This document shows, one piece after another, positions 33,600 through 44,238 of a stretch of DNA of 64,000 bases (positions within the stretch are counted from its first letter, which is position 1; each line of letters begins with the position of its first letter). The notes beneath the pieces were generated by a model that saw nothing but the letters and a program-made list of their open reading frames with translations, ran no database searches and was not told the DNA's origin. The position numbers and the translations under genes were made by a program. Source of the DNA: Hanleya hanleyi (lineage: Eukaryota > Mollusca > Polyplacophora > Lepidopleurida > Hanleyidae). The stretch is taken from NCBI GenBank assembly GCA_036873755.1, contig JAVTVY010020281.1:1-64000 (forward strand). Reading direction: 5' to 3'.

Positions 33600-34450
33600 G
33601 CCTTGTTACCCCTCGGGGAAAATGTGCCCGAATGGTATTGTCATCGTTGCTTCATCTGTCTGTCTGTCTGTGGACACGGTTTCTCAAGAAGGATTATAGC
33701 CAGCATCTCTCACAATTCGGAAAACATCACATGGCATCAAAATAACTCTCATTTAGCACCATGTTAAAAATTGCTGAAGTGAATGGATTACCTCAGCAAT
33801 TGCTGAATGCTGTGGCCAATTGTGAGGGTTGAGCCAGGCATTGAAATTCATACCACTTATGCATCTGGTGAAAGGTGAGAAGCTTATTGAAAATGACTGA
33901 CCGTGGCCTATTTTATCAAGGTCAAATTCTATTATTTGCTAACATTATTTAAAGATTAAAGCTAAGGTCTCCAAATTCATATTAAATATGCAATTGGTGA
34001 TTGCCTAGAAGCCTATTCCAGTTGACTGACCTTGATCTATTTTTTCAAGGTCATATACTGTTATGAAATGTTTTGAATTATGATATAACATGAAGAAATG
34101 TAGCTACTAGGCTTTCCAAATTAATACTATGTATACATCTGGCGATGGCCCAGAGGTGTGCTGAAGATGACTGACCTTGGCCTATTTTCTACAGATCAGA
34201 TTCTATTTAGTACAATATTTCATGAAGGAGTATATCTACCTTGTCCAAATTTATACCATGTATGCCTGAATCTGAAGTCTATTGAATATCACTGACCTTG
34301 ACCTATTCTCTAAGTTAAAAGGTCAAATTCTATATGTTCAGGTGTATAAGATCTTGTTCCATATGCAATTAAGTTAGAATAGACCAGATAATTGTTGAAG
34401 ATGATTGCCTTTGATCAGTATTTCCAAGATCAAACTACTTGATTTGATTA
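33600..34450. repeat. Degenerate ~110-130-bp tandem repeat
   Basis: ACTGACC(T/G)TG(G/A)(C/T)CTATTTT recurs near 33896, 34020, 34170 and 34290, each followed by caaGGTCAAATTCTAT and preceded by a TATGCATCTGGTGA-like block. (GTCT)n occurs at 33657-33671. Copies are old and strongly diverged, and non-coding. Confidence 0.65.
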
Positions 34451-34652
34451 TGTCTACCAGAACCTCACCGCAAAATTTTCCCATCAATTAAGGCCTTGGC
34501 AAAAGCCGACCTGGCTCAACTTCTATGTATTTCTAAAATGATAGAACTACAGTCAACACTACTAGATCACCTTTTTGTCAACCTACAATACATGGTGTTG
34601 TCAAAGTTCTAAAAGTACATAGTATTCAATGCATGACTGTAGACAATAACTG

Positions 34653-34871
34653 AGAGCCGACATGGCCGAGGGATATTGGAGCCGATTGGGCCATTTTATG
34701 TCACAGCTCGGTCAATACTTGAATGGGTGACCGGGTGCTGTACTGGCTGGGCTGATCAGTGTCCAGGGTAATAAGAACTGTGAGCACTCTCATGTTCTGG
34801 CACATGTAGGCACCGTTGTGATATGACTGAAACAAGGTTGAAAATGACGTTAAACCCTACTACTCACTCAC
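34653..34871 (+). mobile_element. 5S-derived SINE with conserved 3' tail
   Basis: AGCTCGGTCAATACTTGAAT then GGGTGACC matches the 5S rRNA C-box region, and CTGATCAGTGTCCAGGGTAA then TAAGAACTG is shared with the copy at 4246. The 3' part TGATATGACTGAAACAAGGT then TGAAAATGACGTTAAACCCT and ACTACTCACTCAC is the conserved tail of metazoan SINEs with a V-type domain, as remembered. The 5' part is more diverged than in the first copy. Confidence 0.8.
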
Positions 34872-36574
34872 CCTTTTATGTCACAGGTCGGATGTCCATG
34901 CTTGTAATGTTCCGTCTTCAGGTGGCTGGAAGTAAGGAAAGGAAAGATTACATAGTGATGATTGTGTGCAAATTGGAAGTCAGCTGGGCTTGGGGAACCA
35001 ACATTTCAAACGATTCTAGCAGACAAACTACTTCAAATTAAATCAAGTACCGGTAGCAGATATACCGATATTTTTTATCATTATTCAACTTATACATGTT
35101 ATATAAAATACTAAAAGAAGAATCTAAAAACCTTTGCATTTCAACTTTAAAAGATGAAGCAATAATTGAGATTGGCTTTGTTTAAGTTAACAAATACTAA
35201 ATATAGAGTATTCACTTTGAAAGACCCAATACTTGATATCTGGTCCTACAACAAAGGTAATGTGAGTGGAACTGCTGATATAATTGGCCATGATATAAAG
35301 TTATGTACCGTGGATTCGCGAGTTCAGTGTTTAAATTCACACACCCTGCATCTGACCATAGTTCAGCCGATGTGCACATTGTCTTGAGATGGGTAAGCCA
35401 ATGTTGAAAATTCTGATTTATTTCAAATTTATCCTAGGGCATCACCTTCCCTATCGCTATGGTTATGATTGACAGGTGTGCCTGAAAATTACATGCGCCT
35501 ACTCCATCGATAGACAGTATATTTCACATTTGAAACCTAAAGCAGCTATTTTGCACTATATACAGTACTACTTCATTGGCCCTGGTATTGAGGAACCACG
35601 ACATACGATGCCTTGCAAGTATTCTGAGTATAGCTAATACAACAAAATGCTGTGGTATTTTATGCCAATCATCCCTTGAATTCTTTCATAGATAATATTG
35701 TACTATTAGTTGGATAGACGATGGTGGTGTGTAAACAGAAAGTGACAAACACTTCCTGGTCCACTGGTGAAAAATCTACATGAGTATGGATTTTTGAGTT
35801 TCTATTTTATTCCATTTTAGTGTACCATAACTAAAATATTCCATTTTTGGTACAAACAACAAACAACCTCGCAGCACAAAATGTTCTATGTATTTGTGTA
35901 TCAATCACTTTGAATAAGTTTCTTTCAGTTTCAATGACGAAACAATGTTTTTTTTAGTTTTCTTTTGAATAGTCTACTTAAAAAAAAAAGATTCTTTCAT
36001 GAAAGTTTAATGTAATAATGATTAATCATTTTGTAAAATGTCATTCTTTGTTCTTCAATAGAATTTCTCTTATTTCCACTATCAATGTTGAACATTTGTG
36101 GGAAATGAATGAACATACACTGGTACAATTGCTGTTTCGGACCATTTTGCATGGCAGGACGGTAAATTTAACCCATGAGCATATTAGTCCATTATCTTTG
36201 ATGTTCAGTTAGACAGTGAAATAATATCGGTTGGTAAGCTTACACTACCATCTAGCGTAATCAACCTTTCAGAATAATTGCAGTATATCTGACAGTATTT
36301 GGTCTTCAACCCATCAGATTGTTATTTCTCACGGAGGAGACCGTCACTGTATTGTTTGGGAAGTGCCTTTATAACTCGTTATGATTTACATTTCCAAATA
36401 AAGTTGTTGCGATGGACATCCCAGGTATTTTAATAGTGTTTTGACTTATAAGACTATGGTGTTTGTGGAAATATAGTGAATTCAGAGATCATTCAAAATT
36501 ACGTAACCCTGCCTGAATCGACTGCTTGTGTCAATGGGCGCAGTCGCTGTATATAATTCAAGGAGGTACTCTCT
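34872..36574. other. 1.7-kb interval without recognised features
   Basis: Only short chance frames and AT-rich sequence were seen. Confidence 0.35.
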
Positions 36575-36722
36575 AAAAACAATCGCTGTAACAAAATTGC
36601 ACATCCACAATAATTGTGTTCCAGTGGTACACAAATTTTGAAGAAAACCTACACATCTTGTGTACCAATACACAATTTTTTGTGGATGTGCAATTTTGTA
36701 TACCGGGGTACAGTTGTTTTTA
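36575..36722. mobile_element. Hairpin MITE
   Basis: AAAATTGCACATCCACAA at 36594 pairs with TTGTGGATGTGCAATTTT at 36679. The pairing extends outward to AAAAACAAT...GTTGTTTTT and inward to GGTACACAA...TTGTGTACC. The loop is about 30 bp. No coding capacity and no sister copy in the window. Confidence 0.7.
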
Positions 36723-36951
36723 CAGAGTATCATACATGATGGTGTAACCCTCCATTATTGTAAATGTTTGTGGAGTGGAAGGGGAGAGGGGGGCATTGTC
36801 TGGATACCTGACTACTAAGGTTTTTGCGGGTTCCTTAAAGTATACTTTCCTGAAAACACTGCATGGTACATGTAGTTTGATGAAGTAGCCACTTATTCTC
36901 ATGTTAGTAGGAAGGGGGGGGGGGGGTATCTGTGGCGGTGTTACATAATTG

Positions 36952-37318
36952 TGAATGGTTTATAATTCTGCTCGCTTTCTTCCATCATATGTCTGGGCTT
37001 GCTCGTCCATAGCCTTCAGTTCGTCTGTACCGCCGATTTTGTCTACGTTGGAAATTGAATCTGTTCTGAGTTGACCTTCCGTGAAAAAGGATCGCTTAGA
37101 CACCAGAAATTACCTTTAGGTTGAAGATGCTGATCTTGAAGACACTGCTCTCGGTTAAAACAACCAGGAAACTTCTTTGATGATGCCCAGGCCTCCATGC
37201 GGACTTCTAAGCATTTGTTTTCTGCCAACAGCGACAACAGCAGCTCCGCAATGTTGTTGTTGTTGTTGGTACAGGAAGCAATTTGCTCACGCATGCGTGC
37301 TGAAAATACGCTTTGCAT
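36952..37318 (-). pseudogene. Candidate coding fragment with one frame break, unknown protein
   Basis: From ATG at 37318 the minus strand reads MQSVFSARMREQIASC, a run of five Asn, then IAELLLSLLAENKCLEVRME and continues to HLQPKGNF. The adjacent frame then gives LVSKRSFFTEGQLRTDSISN and VDKIGGTDELKAMDEQAQTY and DGRKRAEL before TAA at 36976-36978. Both halves look coded, and they join with a one-base shift near 37107. Alternatively CCTAAAG|GTAATT at 37109 is a donor and the second part is unrelated. It starts about 50 bp from the family E element. No family recognised. Confidence 0.35.
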
Positions 37319-37369
37319 GCTGGGATATGAATTACGTCATAAATACCAAACTGCGGCTTTCGGAGTGAA

Positions 37370-38078
37370 AACATATATTGGTCCAAATGTTTGCCACGCC
37401 ATGATGGACCGAATGAAATTGGTACATCGTTTGTCCACACCCACACGCTCCTACATTGGCGGTGAAAAAACCGTTTGTCAATATATGATGTACCATATGT
37501 TTACCAATGTCGGACCATGATGGTTACAGCTTGGGGAAAACGCGTGTGTAGTTAATAAATCAAGATTAATTGACAGACCCATAATCTAATCTGCTAGCAT
37601 GTGCACATAAAAAACAGACCTCTGCTCTGGGTATTCTGACCCTGCCATGTATGTGCATGCTAAGAAATTGTGCATTTAATCTAATTTACTCGTCAGTCAA
37701 TGCATCTACATTCATGCAACTTTGGGATGGAATTGTCTCATAGCATGCTATTTAGTTACATAATAAATTTCCCTGAATATGTCATTTGAAGCCATGTTTC
37801 ATTTTTTAAATATTAAAGCGGCTAATTTGAATGATTAGTCGCATGAACGGAGCAATAAGCAGCTTTGAAATTCATGGAACAATGAAGCCAAATATGTTGT
37901 CGTAAGATCCATGCAGTCCAGGGTATGTGTGGATGTCCACATTTTTCATAAATATAAAAAAACTGAAGTTGACATAGCCCTATACCCCATTTGATGTACA
38001 GGCCTATACCTCGATCGAGGTATAATACCCTGATCAAGGGATAATACCCCGATCAAGGGATTTTCCCTAACCTGTTGA
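37370..38078. mobile_element. Dispersed element family E, copy 2 (inverted relative to 20643)
   Basis: It is the reverse complement of 20643-21310 in order: the GTACCA/TTGGTCC motif cluster, CTTGGGGAAAACGCGTGTGT, GCGGCTAATTTGAATGATTA, TATGTGTGGATGTCCACATT, TAGCCCTATACCCC and CCTCGATCGAGGTATA. An extra ~140-bp inverted-repeat segment (about 37562-37700, GCTAGCATGTGCACAT...ATGTGCATGCTAAG) is absent from copy 1 and is probably a nested insertion. It ends about 12 bp from the donor of the exon at 38093. Confidence 0.7.
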
Positions 38079-38092
38079 TTATGTATACTTAC

Positions 38093-38262
38093 ATTTAGTC
38101 AACACTTCTGTGATACCCATACCCTTTTCACTGACGACTGTTTCACCAACTACATACAAGTATTCCGGGTTTATTACCACCACTGGGTCAATAGGTTGTT
38201 GCTCATTTGTCTGTACTGGCACATGAATTGGATATTCTGCCTTTATTGAAGAAGCTGTGGAG
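38093..38262 (-). CDS. Exon 2 of the THAP-type gene (linker region)
   Basis: The minus-strand acceptor CATTATTTCCAG and donor ACTAAAT|GTAAGT are both near consensus. The 170-bp open stretch reads STASSIKAEYPIHVPVQTNE then QQPIDPVVVINPEYLYVVGE and TVVSEKGMGITEVLTK. The entry phase needs two bases, which a donor at 38676 (GACG|GTTAGT) after the THAP exon would supply. The exit leaves one base, which is what the BEN-like exon at 16761 needs. It is one of the most convincing exons in the window. Function unknown; probably a linker between domains. Confidence 0.6.
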
Positions 38263-38675
38263 CTGGAAATAATGATAATAAATAAGGTCTTAAGCCACTA
38301 TCACATTAGATAGTTTAGTTTATATTCAATTTAATTTGTACCCCCTTTAAAATTCAAAAAATGTCTTTCAGGCTCTCCTGATTATTTTTTAAAATTTAAA
38401 TAAAATAAAAATACTAAAGTTATAATATATAAATATATTTAACTTGAAGTTGATATGTCTGTTATTTTTTCAAAAAATAATGTGTACAAGTCGACTCACT
38501 CAAGCCCCTCCCCACCCCAAATCCTCAGATTGATGACAGTTGACAAGCAGGAAACTTGCCTCAAACCGCCCGCAGTGCATGTTTTTGATTGTTCAACAAC
38601 GTGCAGCCATGCCGAGTTGCGATAGAGCTAAATATAACAACAATGATTGTCTACGGCACAGGGAAAGAAACTAAC

Positions 38676-38959
38676 CGTCTCTTGGCGTCCACCTTCCATG
38701 GGAATAATGTTGGCACCGGGTTATGCGAAGTTGGACCAACACCTCCTTCAAAATGTAAGGAGCAAATCCGGGTAAACTTGTTTGGTCTCCATGTCGCTTC
38801 GCGTCGAACCATTTGAACCCAGTTTCGACGCAACGCATTTTTCTCTCAGGTGGGAAATGGGTGAAAAGTTACATCCTTCAACCGTGGATATTTCCTCTCT
38901 TTGTTGCGTTTTTTAACAGCGGCATTGCAGCCCGGAACACAACAGAAAAAGTTTGGCAT
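38676..38959 (-). pseudogene. THAP zinc-finger exon with one in-frame stop
   Basis: From ATG at 38957-38959: MPNFFCCVPGCNAAVKKRNK then ERKYPRLKDVTFHPFPT, a TGA as codon 38 (38846-38848), then EKNALRRNWVQMVRREATWR and PNKFTRICSLHFEGG and PVPTLFPWK. All THAP landmarks are present: C-x4-C near the N-terminus, FHxFP, the invariant Trp, C-x2-H in RICSLHF, and P-V-P-T-L-F. THAP domains are DNA-binding zinc fingers of nuclear regulators and P-element-type transposases. The single nonsense codon breaks it here. Read-through beyond the donor reaches a TAG at 38651. Confidence 0.75.
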
Positions 38960-39849
38960 TTTATCGCCCGCTGTCAGATTCTGGGCCCTTCCGCTTTCAG
39001 TCGCGTGCAAACAAATTTACCCACAGGTACAAAAGAGCTACAGGACAGGGGCACAACTCTTGGTTTATATGATGCTTTATTGCATTTTGTGCATTGTTGG
39101 AGCGCATTAAGATAGACTTATTACTGCGTCTCCCACTTTTACATAGTTTGAAATACACAGCATTAATTACAATCTTACATACATATTGAATACAACATGT
39201 GACGGCCGGAGAGAACAATATCGAAACATAATTCAGCTAATTGGTGGAGGGGGGTGCTCGGGATGACCATATGCGCGTCTACGACTAGAGATATGTATGT
39301 GGTTATTATGCTAATATCGGTCGCTTAGGATTTGCTAGGGGTAGTTACTTTTTCTTTGTTGTTAGCTTTGTGTATAATTATATTCTTATTCAAATCGTTT
39401 TGTCGTTTTGATAAACTCACCTAAACATATCTGAGCTTCAATGTTTAATTTTGTACTTTTTTCATCGTTTCCAAATAGCAATGCCTGGGTTGATGGCATC
39501 AGCTCGGTACCATAGATTCTATTAATATTTTCCAGAAGGTGTTCTAAACACAACTCTTGATCTCAGATTATGCGTATTACATAGACTTTCCAAGTCAATC
39601 TTTATCTTTCTGGTGAGGGGTAAATAAATTTTCCATTAGTAATGCAAGTGAATGAAAAAATAATCTTTTTATACCTATTACGTCGAGCCATTCATTTTAA
39701 TATGGGTAAAATTACAAATTAGATCAATTTACAGTATAATGAAACTGATATATTACAGAAATTTTGAAGAGGTAAATATATTTTAGGAAACCAATATTTA
39801 TTTGGATATAACTGTTTATAAAGGTGATGATCTTGTCTGACCACTCATC
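38960..39849. other. Upstream flank of the THAP exon
   Basis: This is where a promoter for the minus-strand gene would lie. No TATA box or CpG island was identified. The sequence becomes AT-rich beyond 39300. Confidence 0.3.
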
Positions 39850-40040
39850 TGTCATCACCCTAAAAAGGTGGCCACTCGTCGTTCATCATGACTGGATCTC
39901 ATCACCCTTTTATGGTGATGGCCTGGTTTCATCACCTTTTTAGGGTGATGGATTTTGTCGTCATCTTTTCTCATCACCCTAAAAGGGTGATGACCAGACC
40001 CCATCACCCCAAAAAAGTGATGGCCCATCACCTGTTTTCT
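39850..40040. repeat. CATCACCC/GGGTGATG palindrome cluster
   Basis: About ten copies of CATCACC(C)TTTTAGGGTGATG or its halves occur in 190 bp, for example CATCACCTTTTTAGGGTGAT and CATCACCCTAAAAGGGTGAT. Spacers differ (CATGACTGGATCT, GCCTGGTTT, GACCAGACCC). Both orientations alternate, so the region can fold into several hairpins. It has no coding logic. Confidence 0.8.
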
Positions 40041-40145
40041 GACTGTGTGGGGTGGCGGATCCGTCTTTTCGACGCTACTGAACTGAAACTGGCCCAAAAT
40101 CTTTACTGTTTTAAGAAAACAGAGTTCACAGTCTGCCTGCATGAT

Positions 40146-40735
40146 CCCCACATCTATCTCACACTATATGTGCAAATAAAATATCGCCCCACTTCAACCC
40201 CACTATCGTCTTAGGCTATGCATGAAAAAATGCTTGCCCAACAAAATCCCCACGTTTATCTTAAGCTATGAAAACGGCGAGCATTTTGCCCTACATCATC
40301 CCCACACCGGACTTAAACTTTCAGCACAGCCCGGCACATTCCCTACATTGGACTTTGTCTATGAGCGCTGGAAAAAAATCCACCCCACCTAATCCCTACA
40401 AACAACTCAGTCGATTAACTCCGAAGTTCATTTTCCCTACACCAATCCCACGTTACACTTTGAATATGTAGCAGATAAAGGTATGCCCTACATCATCCCC
40501 ACGCGGACTTTGAATTCTCAGAACTGACGTCGCCCATTCACCCGTCATAATCCCCACATCCGCCCTACATAATCCCCACATTTATGCTAAATTTGCATAA
40601 CCGTGGACAGCTGCCCCACACAAACCCTACGTTATCCCCACGAGGAAAGTTCCAAACCACGCTTCGCCCCACACGAACCCCACGCGCCCACCAATACCCC
40701 ACACTTTCCCTACGCAATCCCCACGTTTATGTTTG
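40146..40735. repeat. CCCCAC-rich element, second copy of the 15370-16235 family
   Basis: ATCCCCAC(A/G)T, ACCCCACG and CCCTACA recur about twenty times at irregular spacing, with TTTATCTTAAGCTATG between early copies. TACATTGGACTTTGTC at 40342 followed by GGAAAA matches the leader at 15482. Unlike the other locus it has not condensed into a regular 60-bp array. Confidence 0.7.
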
Positions 40736-41056
40736 TAAGGGGGTTGATGGTGTAGTTATTAGCCTATTTCGCATAGCACAAACTCATATAACAATGCAGT
40801 ATGCGAGGGCCACCTGAAACGACCGACCAATCAAACTTTAGCTTTTCCAGAATGGAAATATAAAACAGGCTTAAGGTGGAAATTTATCCACAACAAAATT
40901 CCCATTGCCAGGTTAATTGCTCTTGTCAGGTGGACCTCCATGCTCTTTAAGCTAATCTGATAAAATGAATTTAATATCATCTTTTTGTGGAATAAAAACT
41001 GGCCATGGCTATATTCACGCAAGCGACAAGATTGCCAAAATTTCATAACTGGCATA

Positions 41057-41154
41057 CGATCTGACAATATACATCAGTTGTATAAACTACGCGTCAGAAA
41101 ACGGCATAAACGATCTAACAATATACATCAATTGCATAAACTACGCGTCAGAAA
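41057..41154. repeat. Two-copy 54-bp tandem duplication
   Basis: CGATCTGACAATATACATCA then GTTGTATAAACTACGCGTCA and GAAAACGGCATAAA is repeated from 41111 with three substitutions. Confidence 0.85.
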
Positions 41155-41465
41155 TAGAAGGCAACATGCTAACCAAGTAGGACACCCCCAATGGACCCTC
41201 ATGGTGACATAACGGCGCTGGAGTACTTATGTCACACTAGCTCCCTTGGTGACAAGGGGGTCTAGTTTTTCATGCATCATACGCGCCTTAACAGCCTGCC
41301 AGATGAAATTGAATGCCACGCAAGCATCTCAATAGAGGCTTGCCCCAAACCTTGTCACTGCAACATATAAAACCATGGCTCGCTCACAAGCTAGCTAGCT
41401 CCTATATTTTGGAATTCAGCCAAAATAATATGCACTGTTAATTTCACCGGAATTATTAGTAACCG

Positions 41466-42055
41466 TTAGGGGGGAAACATCGCATCCTTGAGAATAAGCT
41501 CCTCGAGGGTCCCCTCTAAATCGTTCAATAGGAAATCGCATCCAATTTTGGACATATGCACGCCACCTGGCCTGAAAAGGGGGGACATATCCGCTCGGAT
41601 ATCAGGGCGGCTGATAACAAACCCACCCATGTGCCATAACTTGTTTCCTACAACGCGATTAACGCGTCGGCGGGGGACTTCTACTTTGAATGCGTCCTGA
41701 GCATTGGGCCAAGAGCGCCTAGGCAACATGTGAGAAAAACCTACTTGCATTGAGGGAGCAGCTCTTGTATATGGCGGAGATCCTGCACCATTGTATGAAA
41801 AAGGGGGCAACTATTTATCCAGGAGATGTCGTTGGCACCAGCATGAACAGTAATTATATCAGGGGTGGCATGACTCTTTAACTTCATGTTTATAAGTCTA
41901 AGTACACCATCCCAGCACATTCCCCGAATTCCCTCCCAGTGGATATTAATGCCATGACGCTAAAGGCCCAGATTTGACCCGCTGGATTTCCTGATAGCTC
42001 GCCGCTGACCCCAGTATACGATGTTAACGTCCACACGCCATAATGTTAGGTCCCG
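41466..42055 (-). pseudogene. SGNH-hydrolase-like retrotransposon remnant
   Basis: On the minus strand NIVYWGQRRAIRKSSGSNLG is followed by a stop at 41960-41962, then RHGINIHWEGIRGMCWDGVL, PDIITVHAGANDISW (the G-x-N-D block) and, after a frameshift near 41748, LPRRSW, RRVNRVVGNKLWHMGG, DIRADMSPLFRPGGVHMS and FLLNDLEGTLEEL. The order matches the SGNH/GDSL hydrolase domain carried by Ngaro/DIRS-like tyrosine-recombinase retrotransposons and common in invertebrate and fish genomes (from memory). The Asp of the usual D-G-V-H-L-S block is Gly here. The stop, the frameshift and the lost catalytic Asp show that it is dead. No integrase or RT was found next to it. Confidence 0.7.
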
Positions 42056-44238
42056 TCTTCTGCTGACAGCTATAAAGACTCAAAAGACATATGAATAATT
42101 CCAGGTTTAGTCAGGCCCCCTGACCCGAGATGTGCTGCCAAATCAACATAGGACAGCAACTCAGATCAGCTGACCTGCCTTAGCTGGTTAAGTGCAATGT
42201 AACTAAATGTGTCACATATACATGGTATAACACCAGGCTAATCAATTAAATTGCATGATTATGAATTAGCACAGTGGAATTCGAATGTATCTCTGATATA
42301 CAGAGAATTTCCATCTACCAAGCAGCTTTTTAGTGTCTGACGGCACACCCTGGGCATGAGCATGGGATGCATGACCAATGCGAATCGCACATACAAATTA
42401 CTGGTAACAGCAATTATTCCAGTGTGTGCGTGCCTCCTGTTATGGCTTCCCGTCCAAGTGAACTGTGCGGGCCTCGTAGTCCAGCTAACATCAACGCATA
42501 CGGAGAAGCAACCAATCATCGACCGAATGGATTTACAGTGGCTCATCTCTTGTCGTCGTGGTCAAAGGGAGATCAGCAGAGTCATACAATTAACGATTAT
42601 CTCCCTTGCATTGCAAAATGATTTATCAAATGTACCCTTACAATACAGAGATTACAATTATTGCTCGCATCCTAATAATGGAAATTTTATTTATCTGGAA
42701 TAGGCGTCGCTGTGGGGTAATATAGTTTATTGTCAAATTACCCCGTTCTGGGTTTTTTTTATCAACATCAGATGTTGTCGCTGGGTGAAATGATTTCGTC
42801 GCCATTCTGTGTTCGTATTTTGGTTATACTGTTCCACAGCATAACTGAAGATTAGATCGGATTTCGATGTTCTCAATTCCTTGGACAGATGGCGGTGAAC
42901 ATTCGATATTATTACCCAATATGCATGACATGGGACACTTAATATATTTATCATTGGTGCAGGAGCGAGTAAACCTGACGTTATGTTACGCGGCATATGG
43001 TATGCTAATGAGGCCACGCGATATAGCGCTTGGAAGTTATTGTGGAGGTCACCTGTGTGGGCTTTTCACTCGGGTAATTTGTATTCAGTCGCACAGGTGT
43101 GTTGATTCTTTTGTGAGTTTCCAGGAGATTAGCTGTGAACTAACATTGCCGCACGAAGGCAGTCTTCTTACGCAAAAGTAGGGTATATATACGACAGGGC
43201 GCCAGAACTATTTCATCGAAGTCCAGGCCAAGCTAGGCCGTTACGGTACATGCTTCTCGCTTAATTTACCATTTTAACTGCACGATCGATTTCTGCTTTG
43301 TGGTTTATTTTGTTTTTGTAGAGGATGTTGGCCTTCATGGAATACGAGCTCGATTTGGCATGCTGAAAGACGAAACCGTTTTGACATGTGATTAGAATAT
43401 CAATGTAGCCTGCCAAAGAAGGACATTTTTTGTTAATCAAAGATCATTTGTTAAGGATGGAGTTCGTCATCCTACAACGGGAGATGCTGGCGCACTGCTA
43501 CGAACACAGGTTTTCAGAGTTTTCCTGGTATGGTGTTATCTCTGTTCTGTTCTGGGCGGCCTCCGGTAACGAAGTAGGCTTTTTGAATTTTGTGAGAAAC
43601 CGTTTTGATTTCCTGTACCGCGCGGCCGGGCTCGGGAGCCTTGGCTACTCTATTTGAAATGAAGAGCGGATGTTGAAATAATAAATATTTTGTGCTCGTT
43701 TGAGTGCAACGAATTAGAACATAACGTCAGTCCTCGACGCGCGGCGTCTCGACGCGCGGCGTCTCAGGCCCTCGGAAAGTTACAACTTCTTTCGCCCTAC
43801 AGACTCTCATGACATCCCTATAATGTCGCGAATATTATCGCGATTATTATATTATATATTAGGCGATATTGCAGTGAACTGCATAAACAAGTACCGGTGA
43901 CCTTAATCCCTTAACCAGCAAATTATTGACCTCCATTTTAGTATGGGCATATTATGTCAGGCCTGACAGTCAGCATAGCCAGTGGTCATCCATAAATAAC
44001 TTTCTCGTCCACAACTGGTATCTTGCAAGAGTGACGATGTCTGATGGTTTTACGGCTCGCTAATCCCAGGTGAAGTTATCAGTATATTTCCAAATTTTAT
44101 TGGTCGTTCATTGCTTGCCATTGACTGGTTAATACAGGTGAGGTGAGGGGAGAAGTTGTCGAGGAATATAGTTATGGAACCCTAATATTTTCTACTTTTA
44201 TCCATCGTATATGTCTCTAATATGTCTCGGCATAAGCG
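42056..44238. other. 2.2-kb interval without recognised genes
   Basis: The frame at 42356-42703 begins with a hydrophobic signal-like stretch (KLLVTAIIPVCACLLLWLPV) but an overlapping frame is equally open and no splice sites support either. A 17-bp direct repeat TCGACGCGCGGCGTC is present twice at 43734-43768. Nothing else was recognised. Confidence 0.3.

Noticed and set aside
33657..33671. GTCT microsatellite as an independent feature
   Set aside because: It is part of the degenerate 33600-34450 repeat and similar runs accompany the arrays at 3286 and 25150.
38609..38674. Plus-strand ATG frame beginning MPSCDRAKYN, which looks like a THAP start
   Set aside because: It lies opposite and beyond the real minus-strand THAP exon, lacks all later THAP landmarks and stops after 21 codons; treated as coincidence.
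38813..39115. 100-codon plus-strand frame
   Set aside because: It is the antisense shadow of the THAP exon and has no domain.
42356..42703. Secreted-protein-like frame with hydrophobic N-terminus
   Set aside because: A second frame over the same bases is open too, there is no donor or partner exon, and it has no recognisable family.
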